This document shows positions 22,594 through 30,060 of a stretch of 39,805 nt of DNA, piece after piece. The stretch comes from a virus: IMG/VR virus record IMGVR_UViG_3300005613_000170, positions 1 to 39,805 of that record, one strand, 5' to 3'. The notes under the pieces were generated by a model, which worked only from the letters and a program-made list of their open reading frames with translations, ran no database searches and was not told the DNA's origin. The position numbers and the translations under genes are program-made. Each line of letters begins with the position of its first letter. Positions within the stretch are counted from its first letter, which is position 1.

Positions 22594-22966
22594 CATCGAA
22601 GGAATCCCAGAGGGCTGGGAGTTGGTGAGGGTGGGCAGGCCTGTTTTCAATGCTGACTGGGTTGTCGGCCCCGAAGGCAAACCAAGACTTTGCGATTACG
22701 ACTCGTATTACGTTAACAGGGTAATCATCCGCAAGATCGAGAAGCCCAAGCAGTATCGGGCATTTGCGAATGCGGCGGAGTTCGAGCCTCATCGGGATCG
22801 GTGGCTAATGCACCCAGGCGAACCAAACAAGCGATTTAAGCCAGGAGACTACAACGACCAGGGCGTCTGGGGGTTAGACAGGCGACACTACGATTACCAG
22901 CATCTTTTCGAGTCTGGCACGCAGTTCGACGACGGCAGCCCCTTTGGCGCGGAGGTGACATCATGA
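22586..22966 (+). CDS. Unknown accessory protein
   Basis: 126-aa protein, GTG start overlapping the recT end by 8 bases with AAGGAGG at 22572-22578. Opens with IPEGWELVRVGRPVF, a common opening for small phage accessory proteins. The rest is rich in aromatic and charged residues (RWLMHPGEPNKRFKPGDYND). Function unknown. Confidence 0.65.
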   Translation: MSNIEGIPEGWELVRVGRPVFNADWVVGPEGKPRLCDYDSYYVNRVIIRKIEKPKQYRAFANAAEFEPHRDRWLMHPGEPNKRFKPGDYNDQGVWGLDRRHYDYQHLFESGTQFDDGSPFGAEVTS

Positions 22967-23226
22967 GCGATCAATGGCAACCAACAACCAGGGCCGGGCA
23001 TCATGTGCGGAATGTTCGACGCGTCGGGGCAGGCTGGCGCGGTGAGGTCTGCTTGCGGACTGACGGACCCCGCAGAGGGCATCCGGAAGACTGGCACTGC
23101 GAGGTTTGGTGCGAGGATGGATCGTACTATGGGCATCAAGGCCCAAAGAGCGTTTTAGATCTGGTGGCGATCGACCCAGGGATCGACATCGGGCAATATC
23201 TACCGGGCGGCATTCACAACATTTAA
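22963..23226 (+). CDS. Small Trp/Gly-rich protein, unknown
   Basis: 87-aa protein overlapping its upstream neighbour by 4 bases. Many Trp, His, Gly and Arg residues with strand pattern (AGHHVRNVRRVGAGWRGEV). No family recognised. Followed by TTTAAGGAGCAATC, a strong ribosome site. Confidence 0.6.
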   Translation: MSDQWQPTTRAGHHVRNVRRVGAGWRGEVCLRTDGPRRGHPEDWHCEVWCEDGSYYGHQGPKSVLDLVAIDPGIDIGQYLPGGIHNI

Positions 23227-23235
23227 GGAGCAATC

Positions 23236-23598
23236 ATGAGTAACCCAAAATGGGAGATCGGACCGGTTAAGTTGGTGAATGGATGCGATGCTGTTATCCA
23301 TCGGTTTTGCGAAAAGCGACAGCGGTACATCGGGGAGTGGACTGGAAAATGCGGGGGTACTTACGCTACTGAATGGCGCAAGGGAGGCTCGAACACTTGC
23401 AATGGCATTGGCGACCCTATGCTGGACCTTACCCCTCCGCCAAAGAAAACGGTTCGGGTGCGGTGCTGGCTCAATGTTGACGCTTGCGGATCGGTCGGCT
23501 TATTTGAGGATCGCGAAGACGCAGGCAGGCTTGCTAGCGCGAATCGCATTGCCTGCATCGAAATCGATCGCGTTGTCGAGGAAGGGGAGGGGCTATGA
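23236..23598 (+). CDS. Cys-containing accessory protein, unknown
   Basis: 120-aa protein with seven Cys residues and two halves: an N-terminal strand region (KLVNGCDAVIHRFCEKRQRY) and a C-terminal VRCWLNVDACGSVGLFED segment with a helix. Some recombination-cluster proteins of phages look similar, but the function is unknown. Overlaps the next gene by 4 bases. Confidence 0.6.
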   Translation: MSNPKWEIGPVKLVNGCDAVIHRFCEKRQRYIGEWTGKCGGTYATEWRKGGSNTCNGIGDPMLDLTPPPKKTVRVRCWLNVDACGSVGLFEDREDAGRLASANRIACIEIDRVVEEGEGL

Positions 23599-23777
23599 CC
23601 GACCAGGAAATGATCGACGCGATCGATGCGGAAATCGAAGCGACGGAACGAGCGAACATTAGGATTAGGTACGGCAGCCCAGGTGCACCCGAGACGATTT
23701 GCGGCCATATCGGCTACGTCAACGGTCTATGCTTCGCTCGGGCGTTGATCGTCAAGCGGATGGAGGCAAGCCAATGA
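23595..23777 (+). CDS. 60-aa protein, unknown
   Basis: Short acidic helix (TDQEMIDAIDAEIEATERAN) followed by a Gly-rich turn and a second helix with VNGLCFARALIVKRMEA. ATG at 23595 overlaps the previous stop, and GGAAGGGGAGGGG upstream is a strong ribosome site. No family recognised. Confidence 0.6.
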   Translation: MTDQEMIDAIDAEIEATERANIRIRYGSPGAPETICGHIGYVNGLCFARALIVKRMEASQ

Positions 23778-23962
23778 ATCCATACGAACCACCACAGCCA
23801 TCAGAGCCGTCCCTTGAGGATCGCATCTCGAGGCTAGAGAAGAGGTACGGCGAATCTCATTACTCGATATTCCTCGAGGTAGTCGCAAGCGTCCTGGCGT
23901 TTGTGATGATTATGGCGGCCGGGGCGATGCTTTTTTACATAGCGACGAGGGCAGGACGATGA
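23774..23962 (+). CDS. 62-aa membrane protein with coiled coil
   Basis: Pro-rich start (NPYEPPQPSEPS), a short coiled coil SLEDRISRLEKRYGE, then one membrane segment (FLEVVASVLAFVMIMAAGAM). The layout, with a soluble N-terminus and C-terminal anchor, is also seen in tail-anchored phage proteins. No family recognised. Overlaps neighbours by 4 bases at both ends. Confidence 0.65.
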   Translation: MNPYEPPQPSEPSLEDRISRLEKRYGESHYSIFLEVVASVLAFVMIMAAGAMLFYIATRAGR

Positions 23963-25158
23963 CCTACACGCTACATCGCGGGGATTGCCTCGAAGTCTTG
24001 GCTACACTCCCCGATTGCTCGGTCGATGCGATTGTCACAGATCCCCCGGCGGGAATCGCCTTTATGGGTAAGGCTTGGGACCGGGACAAGGGCGGCAAAA
24101 CCGAATGGGTCCAATGGATGCAATCGGTAGCGGCTCAATGCCTTCGCGTTATCAAGCCCGGTGGACACGCTCTAGTTTGGGCGATCCCCCGAACTTCGCA
24201 TTGGACCGGAGACGCCTGGGAGGAAGCAGGCTGGCAGGTGCGCGAAAAAATTTACCATGTTTTCGGCTCAGGCTTTCCTAAGTCACTCGACGTATCGAAG
24301 CAACTCGACCGGATGGCAGGGGCAGAGCGGGAGGTTGTAGGGCCGAAAGTTTACGCGGGTGGGCATATCCAAAACCACAGCGGAGACGGCGGGCAGCCAT
24401 ACTCAGGCGGCTATTCTCAATGCAAGACCGGAGGGACTACGATGGACACCGCTCCCGCTACCCCTGAAGCTAAGCAATGGGCCGGATGGGGTACAGCACT
24501 TAAACCGGCGGCAGAGGAGTGGTGGCTATTCCGCAGGCCCCTAGAGGGTACGGTCGCGGCGAACGTGCTAAAGCATGGAACCGGGGCGATCAACGTGGAT
24601 GGGTGCAGGGTACCTACCGGCGACGAGTCGCCAAAGGGCTCTGGTAATCGCCTGGGCATTGGCAACGCATACCAGATGAAAGATTACGTATCGACCAATG
24701 GCGGCAACGAGACAAGTAGTCTAGGCCGATGGCCTGCCAACTTCACGCACGATGGCAGCGACGAGGTAACGGAGTTGCTAGGCGATGCGGCTAGGTTCTT
24801 CTACTCGCCGAAGGCCAGCAAGGCCGACAGGGATGAAGGGTGCGAGGGGATGGAGGCCAGGCAAACCCACGAAAGAAAGCCGGACGGTAAAAGCACGTTC
24901 GAGCGTAGTAATAGAGTGCCTACTAGCAATCACCATCCCACAGTTAAGCCGGTCGACCTAATGACCTACCTTTGCCGTCTAATCACACCCCCCGGCGGGA
25001 CGATCCTAGACCCCTTCACGGGCTCAGGTTCGACGGGCAAGGCGGCAATCCTAGAGGACTTTAAGTTTATCGGCATCGAACGCGAAGCCGAATACATCGA
25101 GATAGCACGGGCTAGAATCGACGCGGCAATCAAGTTTCGATCAGAGTTTTTGTTTTAA
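23959..25158 (+). CDS. Adenine/cytosine N-methyltransferase, beta-like
   Basis: 399-aa DNA methyltransferase of the N6_N4_Mtase family (PF01555). Motif IV is DPPAG (residues 28-32) and the SAM-binding FxGxG is in LDPFTGSGSTGK; HPTVKPVDLMTYLCRLI lies before it. Motif IV normally has an aromatic residue after DPP; here it is Ala, a variant I recall in phage relatives with the same AFMGKAWD context, so it may still be active. No partner endonuclease is visible, so it is probably an orphan enzyme that protects phage DNA. Specificity cannot be read from the sequence. Confidence 0.92.
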   Translation: MTYTLHRGDCLEVLATLPDCSVDAIVTDPPAGIAFMGKAWDRDKGGKTEWVQWMQSVAAQCLRVIKPGGHALVWAIPRTSHWTGDAWEEAGWQVREKIYHVFGSGFPKSLDVSKQLDRMAGAEREVVGPKVYAGGHIQNHSGDGGQPYSGGYSQCKTGGTTMDTAPATPEAKQWAGWGTALKPAAEEWWLFRRPLEGTVAANVLKHGTGAINVDGCRVPTGDESPKGSGNRLGIGNAYQMKDYVSTNGGNETSSLGRWPANFTHDGSDEVTELLGDAARFFYSPKASKADRDEGCEGMEARQTHERKPDGKSTFERSNRVPTSNHHPTVKPVDLMTYLCRLITPPGGTILDPFTGSGSTGKAAILEDFKFIGIEREAEYIEIARARIDAAIKFRSEFLF

Positions 25159-25167
25159 GGAAATACT

Positions 25168-25506
25168 ATGATTGATTTTTCAGCGATTAAGACAACCCCA
25201 TGCGGGAAGTCTTGCCATTACTTTGGGATGCGGATCGGGCTCGATGGCTCGCCCCTTCATTGCTTCGGCATCTGGACCGAACACGGGGTCTTCGAGTGGT
25301 GCTACAACAACGCAGGGCAGAGGATGTTTTTGATTGGTCGCAGTTGGGTTATCGACCAAGGGGCCGAGCCGATCGCACCTCCGCCGAAGCGGAAGGTGTG
25401 GGCGTATTATGCGGATAATGACCACTCGAGGGGCTTTTGGCTATCGGACAAAGGGCCAGAGAATCACGACAACTACGACGTTTGCCAAGAAGTTGAGGTG
25501 CCGTAA
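25168..25506 (+). CDS. Unknown 112-aa protein
   Basis: Soluble protein with Cys and His residues spaced near the N-terminus (CGKSCHYFG ... LHCFG), which may bind a metal, and strand pairs rich in Trp. Preceded by TAAGGAAATACT. Overlaps the SNase-like gene by 1 base (ATG on TAATG). No family recognised. Confidence 0.6.
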   Translation: MIDFSAIKTTPCGKSCHYFGMRIGLDGSPLHCFGIWTEHGVFEWCYNNAGQRMFLIGRSWVIDQGAEPIAPPPKRKVWAYYADNDHSRGFWLSDKGPENHDNYDVCQEVEVP

Positions 25507-25892
25507 TGTTTACCTACCAAGCCAAACTAATCGACGTGATCGACGGCGATACTGTCGACCTGTTGATCGACCTGGGGCTAAGTACGTTCGTTAAGGAGCG
25601 TTGCAGGCTCTACGGCATCGACGCACCTGAGATGCCGAGCGAAGCAGGCAAAATCGCCAAGGCCTACCTAGAGTCGCTCCTAGGGGCTACCAATGAGTTA
25701 TACGTCGCGACTCGAAAGATGATCCGCAAGCCGAAAGAGAAGACCGACAAGTACGGCCGGTATCTGGCGGTCCTTTATGATAACTATCACGACGTTGAAG
25801 CGGATGTTGACGAGACCAAAATCAACATGATGCAATCGTCGATCAACTTACGCATGGTCGAAGCGGGCCATGCTGAAGAGCGGTACTGGTAA
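25506..25892 (+). CDS. SNase-like nuclease
   Basis: 128-aa staphylococcal-nuclease-like protein (PF00565). Motifs: VIDGDTVDLLIDLG, RCRLYGIDAPEMPS (Arg and Glu catalytic candidates) and DKYGRYLAVLY (second Arg). Typical of phage-encoded thermonuclease-like proteins; could degrade host nucleic acid or trim ends. No signal peptide, so it acts in the cytoplasm. Follows the previous ORF with TAATG coupling. Confidence 0.88.
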   Translation: MFTYQAKLIDVIDGDTVDLLIDLGLSTFVKERCRLYGIDAPEMPSEAGKIAKAYLESLLGATNELYVATRKMIRKPKEKTDKYGRYLAVLYDNYHDVEADVDETKINMMQSSINLRMVEAGHAEERYW

Positions 25893-25910
25893 CTTAACTA
25901 AGGGGCAATC

Positions 25911-26147
25911 ATGGCATCGATCAGAGAAGTAGTTGAAGGCTTGGAAATACTCGCGAAGACAGCGGAGGTTCCAGCGGGTTTAGCCGAGCAGGGCCATACG
26001 GATCGGAGAGAGGCTGATTTAGGCGGTGCGGAGCACGATATCATTTTTGGGCCAGAAGCGGACCCAAGCGAAGAAGACAAGGAAAGGCTGGACGAACTGG
26101 GCTGGCATTTCGACGATGAGGCGGATTGCTGGGCGCGGTTTGTTTAG
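25911..26147 (+). CDS. Small acidic phage protein
   Basis: 78-aa protein matching a recurrent small phage type: EVVEGLEILAKTAEVPAG, AEHDIIFGPE, then LDELGWHFDDEADCWARF. No function known. Its leader TTAACTAAGGGGCAATCA is repeated almost exactly before the next gene, giving both the same ribosome site. Confidence 0.7.
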   Translation: MASIREVVEGLEILAKTAEVPAGLAEQGHTDRREADLGGAEHDIIFGPEADPSEEDKERLDELGWHFDDEADCWARFV

Positions 26148-26186
26148 CGCAGACATGGATCGAGTAATTTAACTAAGGGGCAATCA

Positions 26187-26438
26187 ATGGAATCGAAAAC
26201 ATGCGTAGTTAGAGGCGAGGGATTTAGGCTGAAGGGAACGCTGAAAAGCTATGGGTTTACCTTCGACTTAGAAGCAAAGGTTTGGTACAAGGCCGTTGAG
26301 GTCAATGACCAGGGCGTCGCTACGTTCGCTTGCGAGACATTTAAGAACGCACCAATGATGCTGACCGAGGAAGGCTTTCGGGCGTTGCTCCATTCGACAC
26401 TATGGAAGCCAAAGAAGATCGCGGTCGCTTTCGAGTAA
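26187..26438 (+). CDS. Small unknown protein
   Basis: 83-aa protein with strands CVVRGEGFRLKGTLKSYGF and FDLEAKVWYKAVEVNDQGVA, a tandem-like layout. ATG at 26187 uses the duplicated leader TTAACTAAGGGGCAATCA. No family recognised. Last gene before the replication promoter and pseudoknot leader. Confidence 0.6.
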   Translation: MESKTCVVRGEGFRLKGTLKSYGFTFDLEAKVWYKAVEVNDQGVATFACETFKNAPMMLTEEGFRALLHSTLWKPKKIAVAFE

Positions 26439-26468
26439 TCCCGCTATACCAATGGTTCGCAAAACGAG

Positions 26469-26474
26469 TATAAT
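26469..26474 (+). promoter_or_regulatory. Candidate -10 box of replication promoter
   Basis: TATAAT at 26469-26474, perfect -10 consensus, in the only gap upstream of the replication genes. No good -35 lies 16-18 bases upstream (TACCAA is the nearest), so activator dependence is possible. A start near 26481 would place the pseudoknot at the very 5' end of the transcript. The other promoter with a TATAATC -10 is at 30516. Confidence 0.5.
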
Positions 26475-26483
26475 CATGGCGTC

Positions 26484-26571
26484 AGGTTTGGCCGCCAGAC
26501 GAAAACACAACCCCCCTCGGTGCATCTTCGAGCGTTTCTACGCTAGGCGGCCAACCTGTGTACTGAGGGGG
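26484..26571 (+). promoter_or_regulatory. Pseudoknot leader of the replication operon
   Basis: Two helices interleave. Helix 1: AGGTT (26484-26488) plus GGCCGCC (26490-26496), with GGCGGCC (26546-26552) plus AACCT (26553-26557), 12 bp with a bulged T. Helix 2: CCCCCTC (26512-26518) with GAGGGGG (26565-26571), 7 bp. Since the first strand of helix 2 lies inside helix 1 and its second strand outside, they form a pseudoknot. A small hairpin AGCGT-TTCT-ACGCT (26531-26544) sits between. The ribosome site and ATG of the next gene follow within 26 bases. Role could be a metabolite sensor, protein-binding site or translation control. Confidence 0.7.
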
Positions 26572-26596
26572 ATTTTCAATCAACAGGGACGGCATT

Positions 26597-27343
26597 ATGC
26601 CAAGAGCTAGGAACATCAAGCCATCGTTCTTTACGAACGAAGTGCTATCCGAGGTCAGCCCATTAGCTAGGCTTCTATTCATCGGGCTATGGACCGTGGC
26701 CGATCGAAGGGGCCGATTGGAGGATCGACCAAAGAAGATCAAGGCGGAAGTCTTACCCTATGACAACTGCGACCCTGAAAAGTTGCTCAACGAGTTGGCA
26801 TCCAAGAAATTCATAACTCGTTACCAGATCAACGATTGCAGCTATATTTCGATTCCGAAATTCGAGAAGCACCAGAACCCGCACTGCAAAGAAACGGAAA
26901 GTTCTATACCAGCACCAGACGAGCCCGGTGCAAGTACGGTGCTAGCACCGAAAATTCCGGAACGAGCCCGGCTGATTCCTGATTCCGGATTCCTGATTCC
27001 TGAAACCCCATTAGGAAGCATGGCGTCAAAAGACTCCATTCTTCCGGAGCTTCGCACCGAGTTCGTTTTTTTACTCTCAGGCAAAAACGCTTGGATGCTA
27101 TCCGCGACCAAACTAGCCGAGTACCGGTCCAACTTCCCGGGCGTTCAGATCGACATCGAATTGCGCAAGGCGATGCAATGGATCAGCGACAATCCGACCA
27201 AGAGAAAAACCGAAGGCGGGATGCCAAGGTTCCTAACGGCTTGGCTTTCCAAGGTCCAAGATAGCAACCGTGGCTTGCCATTGTTCGCCCAAGACCCCAA
27301 ACGCAAACCACTAGAAGTCAGACCCGAAAGGCACTTCCGATGA
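26597..27343 (+). CDS. Replisome organiser / replication initiator
   Basis: 248-aa protein. The N-terminal winged-helix region is typical of phage replication initiators: RNIKPSFFTNEVLSEVSPLA, RLLFIGLWTVADRRGRLEDR, KKIKAEVLPYDNCD and YISIPKFEKHQNPH. The middle is a low-complexity Pro/Ser/Ile linker (PDSGFLIPE-like) encoded by tandem 7-base repeats, and the C-terminal part, with LRKAMQWISDNPTKRK and MPRFLTAWLSKVQD, resembles a helicase-loader interaction domain. A DnaB-like helicase gene overlaps its end, so it probably brings helicase to the origin, as lambda O with P. Confidence 0.82.
   Translation: MPRARNIKPSFFTNEVLSEVSPLARLLFIGLWTVADRRGRLEDRPKKIKAEVLPYDNCDPEKLLNELASKKFITRYQINDCSYISIPKFEKHQNPHCKETESSIPAPDEPGASTVLAPKIPERARLIPDSGFLIPETPLGSMASKDSILPELRTEFVFLLSGKNAWMLSATKLAEYRSNFPGVQIDIELRKAMQWISDNPTKRKTEGGMPRFLTAWLSKVQDSNRGLPLFAQDPKRKPLEVRPERHFR
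26973..27007 (+). repeat. Iteron-like 7-base repeats in the initiator gene
   Basis: Five tandem units: TGATTCC, TGATTCC, GGATTCC, TGATTCC, TGAAACC. Just upstream are two GAGCCCGG direct repeats and a GGTGC-TA-GCACC palindrome. Iterons inside the initiator gene mark the origin in lambda-like phages, so this is a candidate origin. The repeats also encode the linker sequence, so protein-level repetition could be the cause. Confidence 0.55.
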
Positions 27344-28641
27344 GCCTGAACCTAGAGCAAACCATCAAAGACGAAGAATCTCTTATGGGCGGCATCCTAT
27401 GCAACCCCGAGGCGATTTACCAAGCGTCTGAATTGATCGACTCGAAGTCGTTCGTTTCCGATGGGTTTGGCTTTGTGTTCCAGGCGATTCAAACGATGCT
27501 TCAAACGGGCACGCCGATAACCCGGTCAAACGTCTCGACGGAGTTGGTGCGGATCAAGGCGGTAGATGCGATCGGAGGGATCAAGAGGATCATCGAACTG
27601 CTTCACGAGGGCCAGCCTCAACACGTGGCTTACTACGCCGATTTGGTTAGCAAGCACGCCAAACGGCGAAACCTGTTGGCGTTCATCGATCAGATCAAAG
27701 CGAAGTCGCTAGACCCCTCTATGGACCCGATGGAACTAGCGGGCGAAATGTCCAAGGCGATCGGCATCATGGGCGGCGAAACAGATCAGCAAAAGCAAAT
27801 CGGGCAGCTAGTGATCGAGTTCCTAGAGGATTGTGAACGGATCAAGGCAGACGGCAAAGAGCTAGTTTTCGCTACAGGCATCGACCCGCTAGACCAGACG
27901 CTAGACGGCGGATTCCTGGCCGGGACGATTACCATCGGTGCCCGGCCGTCGATCGGCAAGTCGGCTCTAGGGTCGGAGATTTGCTACAGGGCGGCCAAGA
28001 CGCATTCGACCCCTACGCTATTTGTGAGTCTCGAAATGAACTTCCGGCAGATGGCATCAAGATTTGTCCTCAGGGCCTCGGATATGCGGGTGTCAGACTT
28101 GAATCGATTGACGTACACGCAAGGGCAGCTAGACGCGGCATTTTCTAGGGCATTGAAAGACTCGAACGTACCGATGGAATTTTGGCACAAACCAGGGGCG
28201 ACTATGGCAGCGATCGAAGGACGGATAAGGTCCGACGTTGCTAGACGAGGATGCAGGATGGTTGTAATCGATTACCTTCAATTGATTAGGGTGTCGGGCA
28301 TTAGCGATCCAGTATTGAAGGTTTCGCACGTAATGAAAGAACTGGTAAGACTCGGCAAGGAGCTTTGCATTCCGATCATCATACTGGCCCAGGTGGGCAG
28401 GCAATCCGAAGGGACTATGCCGACATTGAGCGACTTGAAAGGGTCTGGTTCGATCGAGGAGGATTCCGACACGGTTATCCTCTTGCATCGAGAGAAACGC
28501 GATAGCGAAGAGTTGCTTTGCGAAGTAGCTAAGCAGCGAAACGGTGAGGTTGCAAAGCTAGATTTGGCGATGCGCAAGGGTGTAGTAATGGCAGTTTCCG
28601 AAGTTTCTGCCGAGTTTCATAACGATTTTGGAGGTCGATAA
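27340..28641 (+). CDS. dnaB: Replicative DNA helicase, DnaB-like
   Basis: 433-aa hexameric 5'-3' helicase. N-terminal helical domain begins LEQTIKDEESLMGGILCNP. RecA-like core: Walker A GARPSIGKS at 200-208, catalytic region SLEM at 230-233, Walker B MVVIDYLQL at 307-315, sensor region ILAQVGRQSEG and KQRNG near 405 with the arginine finger. Overlaps the initiator gene by 4 bases. No primase is fused, so priming likely depends on the host. Confidence 0.95.
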   Translation: MSLNLEQTIKDEESLMGGILCNPEAIYQASELIDSKSFVSDGFGFVFQAIQTMLQTGTPITRSNVSTELVRIKAVDAIGGIKRIIELLHEGQPQHVAYYADLVSKHAKRRNLLAFIDQIKAKSLDPSMDPMELAGEMSKAIGIMGGETDQQKQIGQLVIEFLEDCERIKADGKELVFATGIDPLDQTLDGGFLAGTITIGARPSIGKSALGSEICYRAAKTHSTPTLFVSLEMNFRQMASRFVLRASDMRVSDLNRLTYTQGQLDAAFSRALKDSNVPMEFWHKPGATMAAIEGRIRSDVARRGCRMVVIDYLQLIRVSGISDPVLKVSHVMKELVRLGKELCIPIIILAQVGRQSEGTMPTLSDLKGSGSIEEDSDTVILLHREKRDSEELLCEVAKQRNGEVAKLDLAMRKGVVMAVSEVSAEFHNDFGGR

Positions 28642-28877
28642 TGGATTCAAAGCAGATAGCAGATCGAGCACAGTTTAGGCGGTACGCAGAGGCGGCGTTG
28701 AGCGGGGTGATTTTCGGTCGAAGCCCATTCGACACTGATCGCCAGGCGGCAGTCAGGGCTTTTGATCTAGCAACCGCCATGATGCTAGCCGAGGGTCAAG
28801 CATTCGAGCGGTATGAAATCCTAGCCCTTGAAGCAATCACAAGCGACGAAAGGGCACGCCATGAGCAAGGATCTTAA
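28641..28877 (+). CDS. Small helical protein, unknown
   Basis: 78-aa protein starting on the helicase stop (TAATG). Helical, Ala/Arg-rich (FRRYAEAALSGVIFGRSPFD, then AVRAFDLATAMMLAEGQAFE). Possibly a helicase partner or loader because of coupling, but nothing in it shows this. No family recognised. Confidence 0.6.
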   Translation: MDSKQIADRAQFRRYAEAALSGVIFGRSPFDTDRQAAVRAFDLATAMMLAEGQAFERYEILALEAITSDERARHEQGS

Positions 28878-29040
28878 ACAACCATTTTGCACGGGCCAAA
28901 GGGCGTCTACAATCGCCCTGGTCCGGCGTGAGGCTAGCTTGGCGGGTGTTTCGCTAAGTGCGTTTGTCGAGCAGGCTATCGCGGCGTACTGCGAGGCCAT
29001 CGAGCAAGTTAGAAAAGAGGAAAGAAAGGTGAGAAAATGA
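28861..29040 (+). CDS. Ribbon-helix-helix-like protein
   Basis: 59-aa protein with a strand followed by two helices: ASTIALVRREASLAGVSLSA, then FVEQAIAAYCEAIEQ. This resembles a small Arc/MetJ-type DNA-binding fold and a C-terminal basic tail (KEERKVRK). Probable regulator of phage transcription. Overlaps both neighbours. Confidence 0.6.
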   Translation: MSKDLKQPFCTGQRASTIALVRREASLAGVSLSAFVEQAIAAYCEAIEQVRKEERKVRK

Positions 29041-29369
29041 CGGAGTTCAAAATTGGCGATGTGGTTTGGGTGCGTGCAAAGGTCTGGGATCGCTCAAGGC
29101 ATCCGGATCGACTAATGCTGGAAGTCGGCAACGGCAAGGTTGTCGCGGGCGAGAGCGATTGCAAGCCGTATGCTGAAACCGACCTTGAGCAAGCGATCCG
29201 AAAGGTGCTGCTGTCGGATGAGTTTATGAAGGCGTTTGCGGCGGCGTTTATGAAAACGCCATTGCCGTTGTCGATGCCTTGCGAACCTAAAGAACCCACC
29301 AAGGCCCAGCAACTAGCCGAGCGAACGCTGAAAACTATTTGGCAGGCGAACGACGGAGGCAACCAATGA
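29037..29369 (+). CDS. Unknown protein with barrel-like start
   Basis: 110-aa protein. The first 45 residues (FKIGDVVWVRAKVWDRSRHP then LMLEVGNGKVVAGESDC) look like a small beta barrel of the KOW/SH3 kind; helices follow. No family recognised. ATG overlaps the previous stop (ATGA). Confidence 0.6.
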   Translation: MTEFKIGDVVWVRAKVWDRSRHPDRLMLEVGNGKVVAGESDCKPYAETDLEQAIRKVLLSDEFMKAFAAAFMKTPLPLSMPCEPKEPTKAQQLAERTLKTIWQANDGGNQ

Positions 29370-29596
29370 CCCAGCGTAAATTCGAGCCTTTCACCACAGG
29401 CGGCTACTGGGTGCGCAACATCGAGGACAGAGAAACCGATGGGCCTTTCGTCCTGCAAGCCGAGATCGGCAACCACACAGGCAATCCGCCGAGCGACGAC
29501 CCGCTAGACTGGCACCGGGAAACTTTTACGGCCAGCGGCAAGTATCAATCCGACAGCGACCAATCCCCTTTCGACTTAATCGAGGTAACAGAATGA
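29366..29596 (+). CDS. 76-aa protein, unknown
   Basis: Single domain with strands FTTGGYWVRNIEDRETDGPF and DWHRETFTASGKYQS, ending in DLIEVTE. The same EVTE ending occurs in the next gene. No function recognised. Overlaps neighbours by 4 bases. Confidence 0.6.
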   Translation: MTQRKFEPFTTGGYWVRNIEDRETDGPFVLQAEIGNHTGNPPSDDPLDWHRETFTASGKYQSDSDQSPFDLIEVTE

Positions 29597-30060
29597 ACGA
29601 CCCAATCAACCCATCGCACTACAAGCATTTGCCATCCGAGGCGATCGACATAATCATGGCAGCGATAGCCAATGCCCCATCGAATAAATCCGCGTACCTA
29701 CAAGGGCAGGTGCTCAAGTATCTTCTCAGGTGCTGGGAGAAAGGCGGAGTCGGCGATCTACGCAAAGCGAAATGGTATTTAGATCGACTGGTCAATGGGT
29801 CCAGCCATCCGCTGGCAGAAGGCCTAGTCGGCGTGTGGACTCCAAGCAAACCCAAGCGATACCGCGAACCGACGCCGGAAGACTTGAAGAACGGGCCGAT
29901 AGAGTGCGAGGTTCGAGAAGACGCGGTGGGTGCAGAATGGCAACCTAGAATTCTTTTTGGGATCGACGATCAGGCGGTTTACCCGTTCCGAGTGCTTTGC
30001 GCTAGGCATCCAGACAAGAAGAGCCGATGGCCCCTATGCAGAATCGAGGTGACAGAATGA
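29593..30060 (+). CDS. DUF3310 protein with extra C-terminal domain
   Basis: 155-aa protein. The first 70 residues are DUF3310 (PF11753): NPSHYKHLPSEAIDIIMAAI, LQGQVLKYLLRCWEKGG and DLRKAKWYLDRLV. Function is not settled; such proteins occur in phages beside nucleotide-metabolism genes. The rest, beginning YREPTPEDLKNGPIECEVRE, is a separate module with a RWPLCRIEV end, a small protein type also found alone in other phages. Confidence 0.85.
   Translation: MNDPINPSHYKHLPSEAIDIIMAAIANAPSNKSAYLQGQVLKYLLRCWEKGGVGDLRKAKWYLDRLVNGSSHPLAEGLVGVWTPSKPKRYREPTPEDLKNGPIECEVREDAVGAEWQPRILFGIDDQAVYPFRVLCARHPDKKSRWPLCRIEVTE

Noticed and set aside
26484-26571. HDV-type ribozyme in the replication leader
   Set aside because: Helix order is similar, but the joining region between the first two strands is about 15 bases and the P4 arm and catalytic C context are not recognisable, so I call only a pseudoknot.
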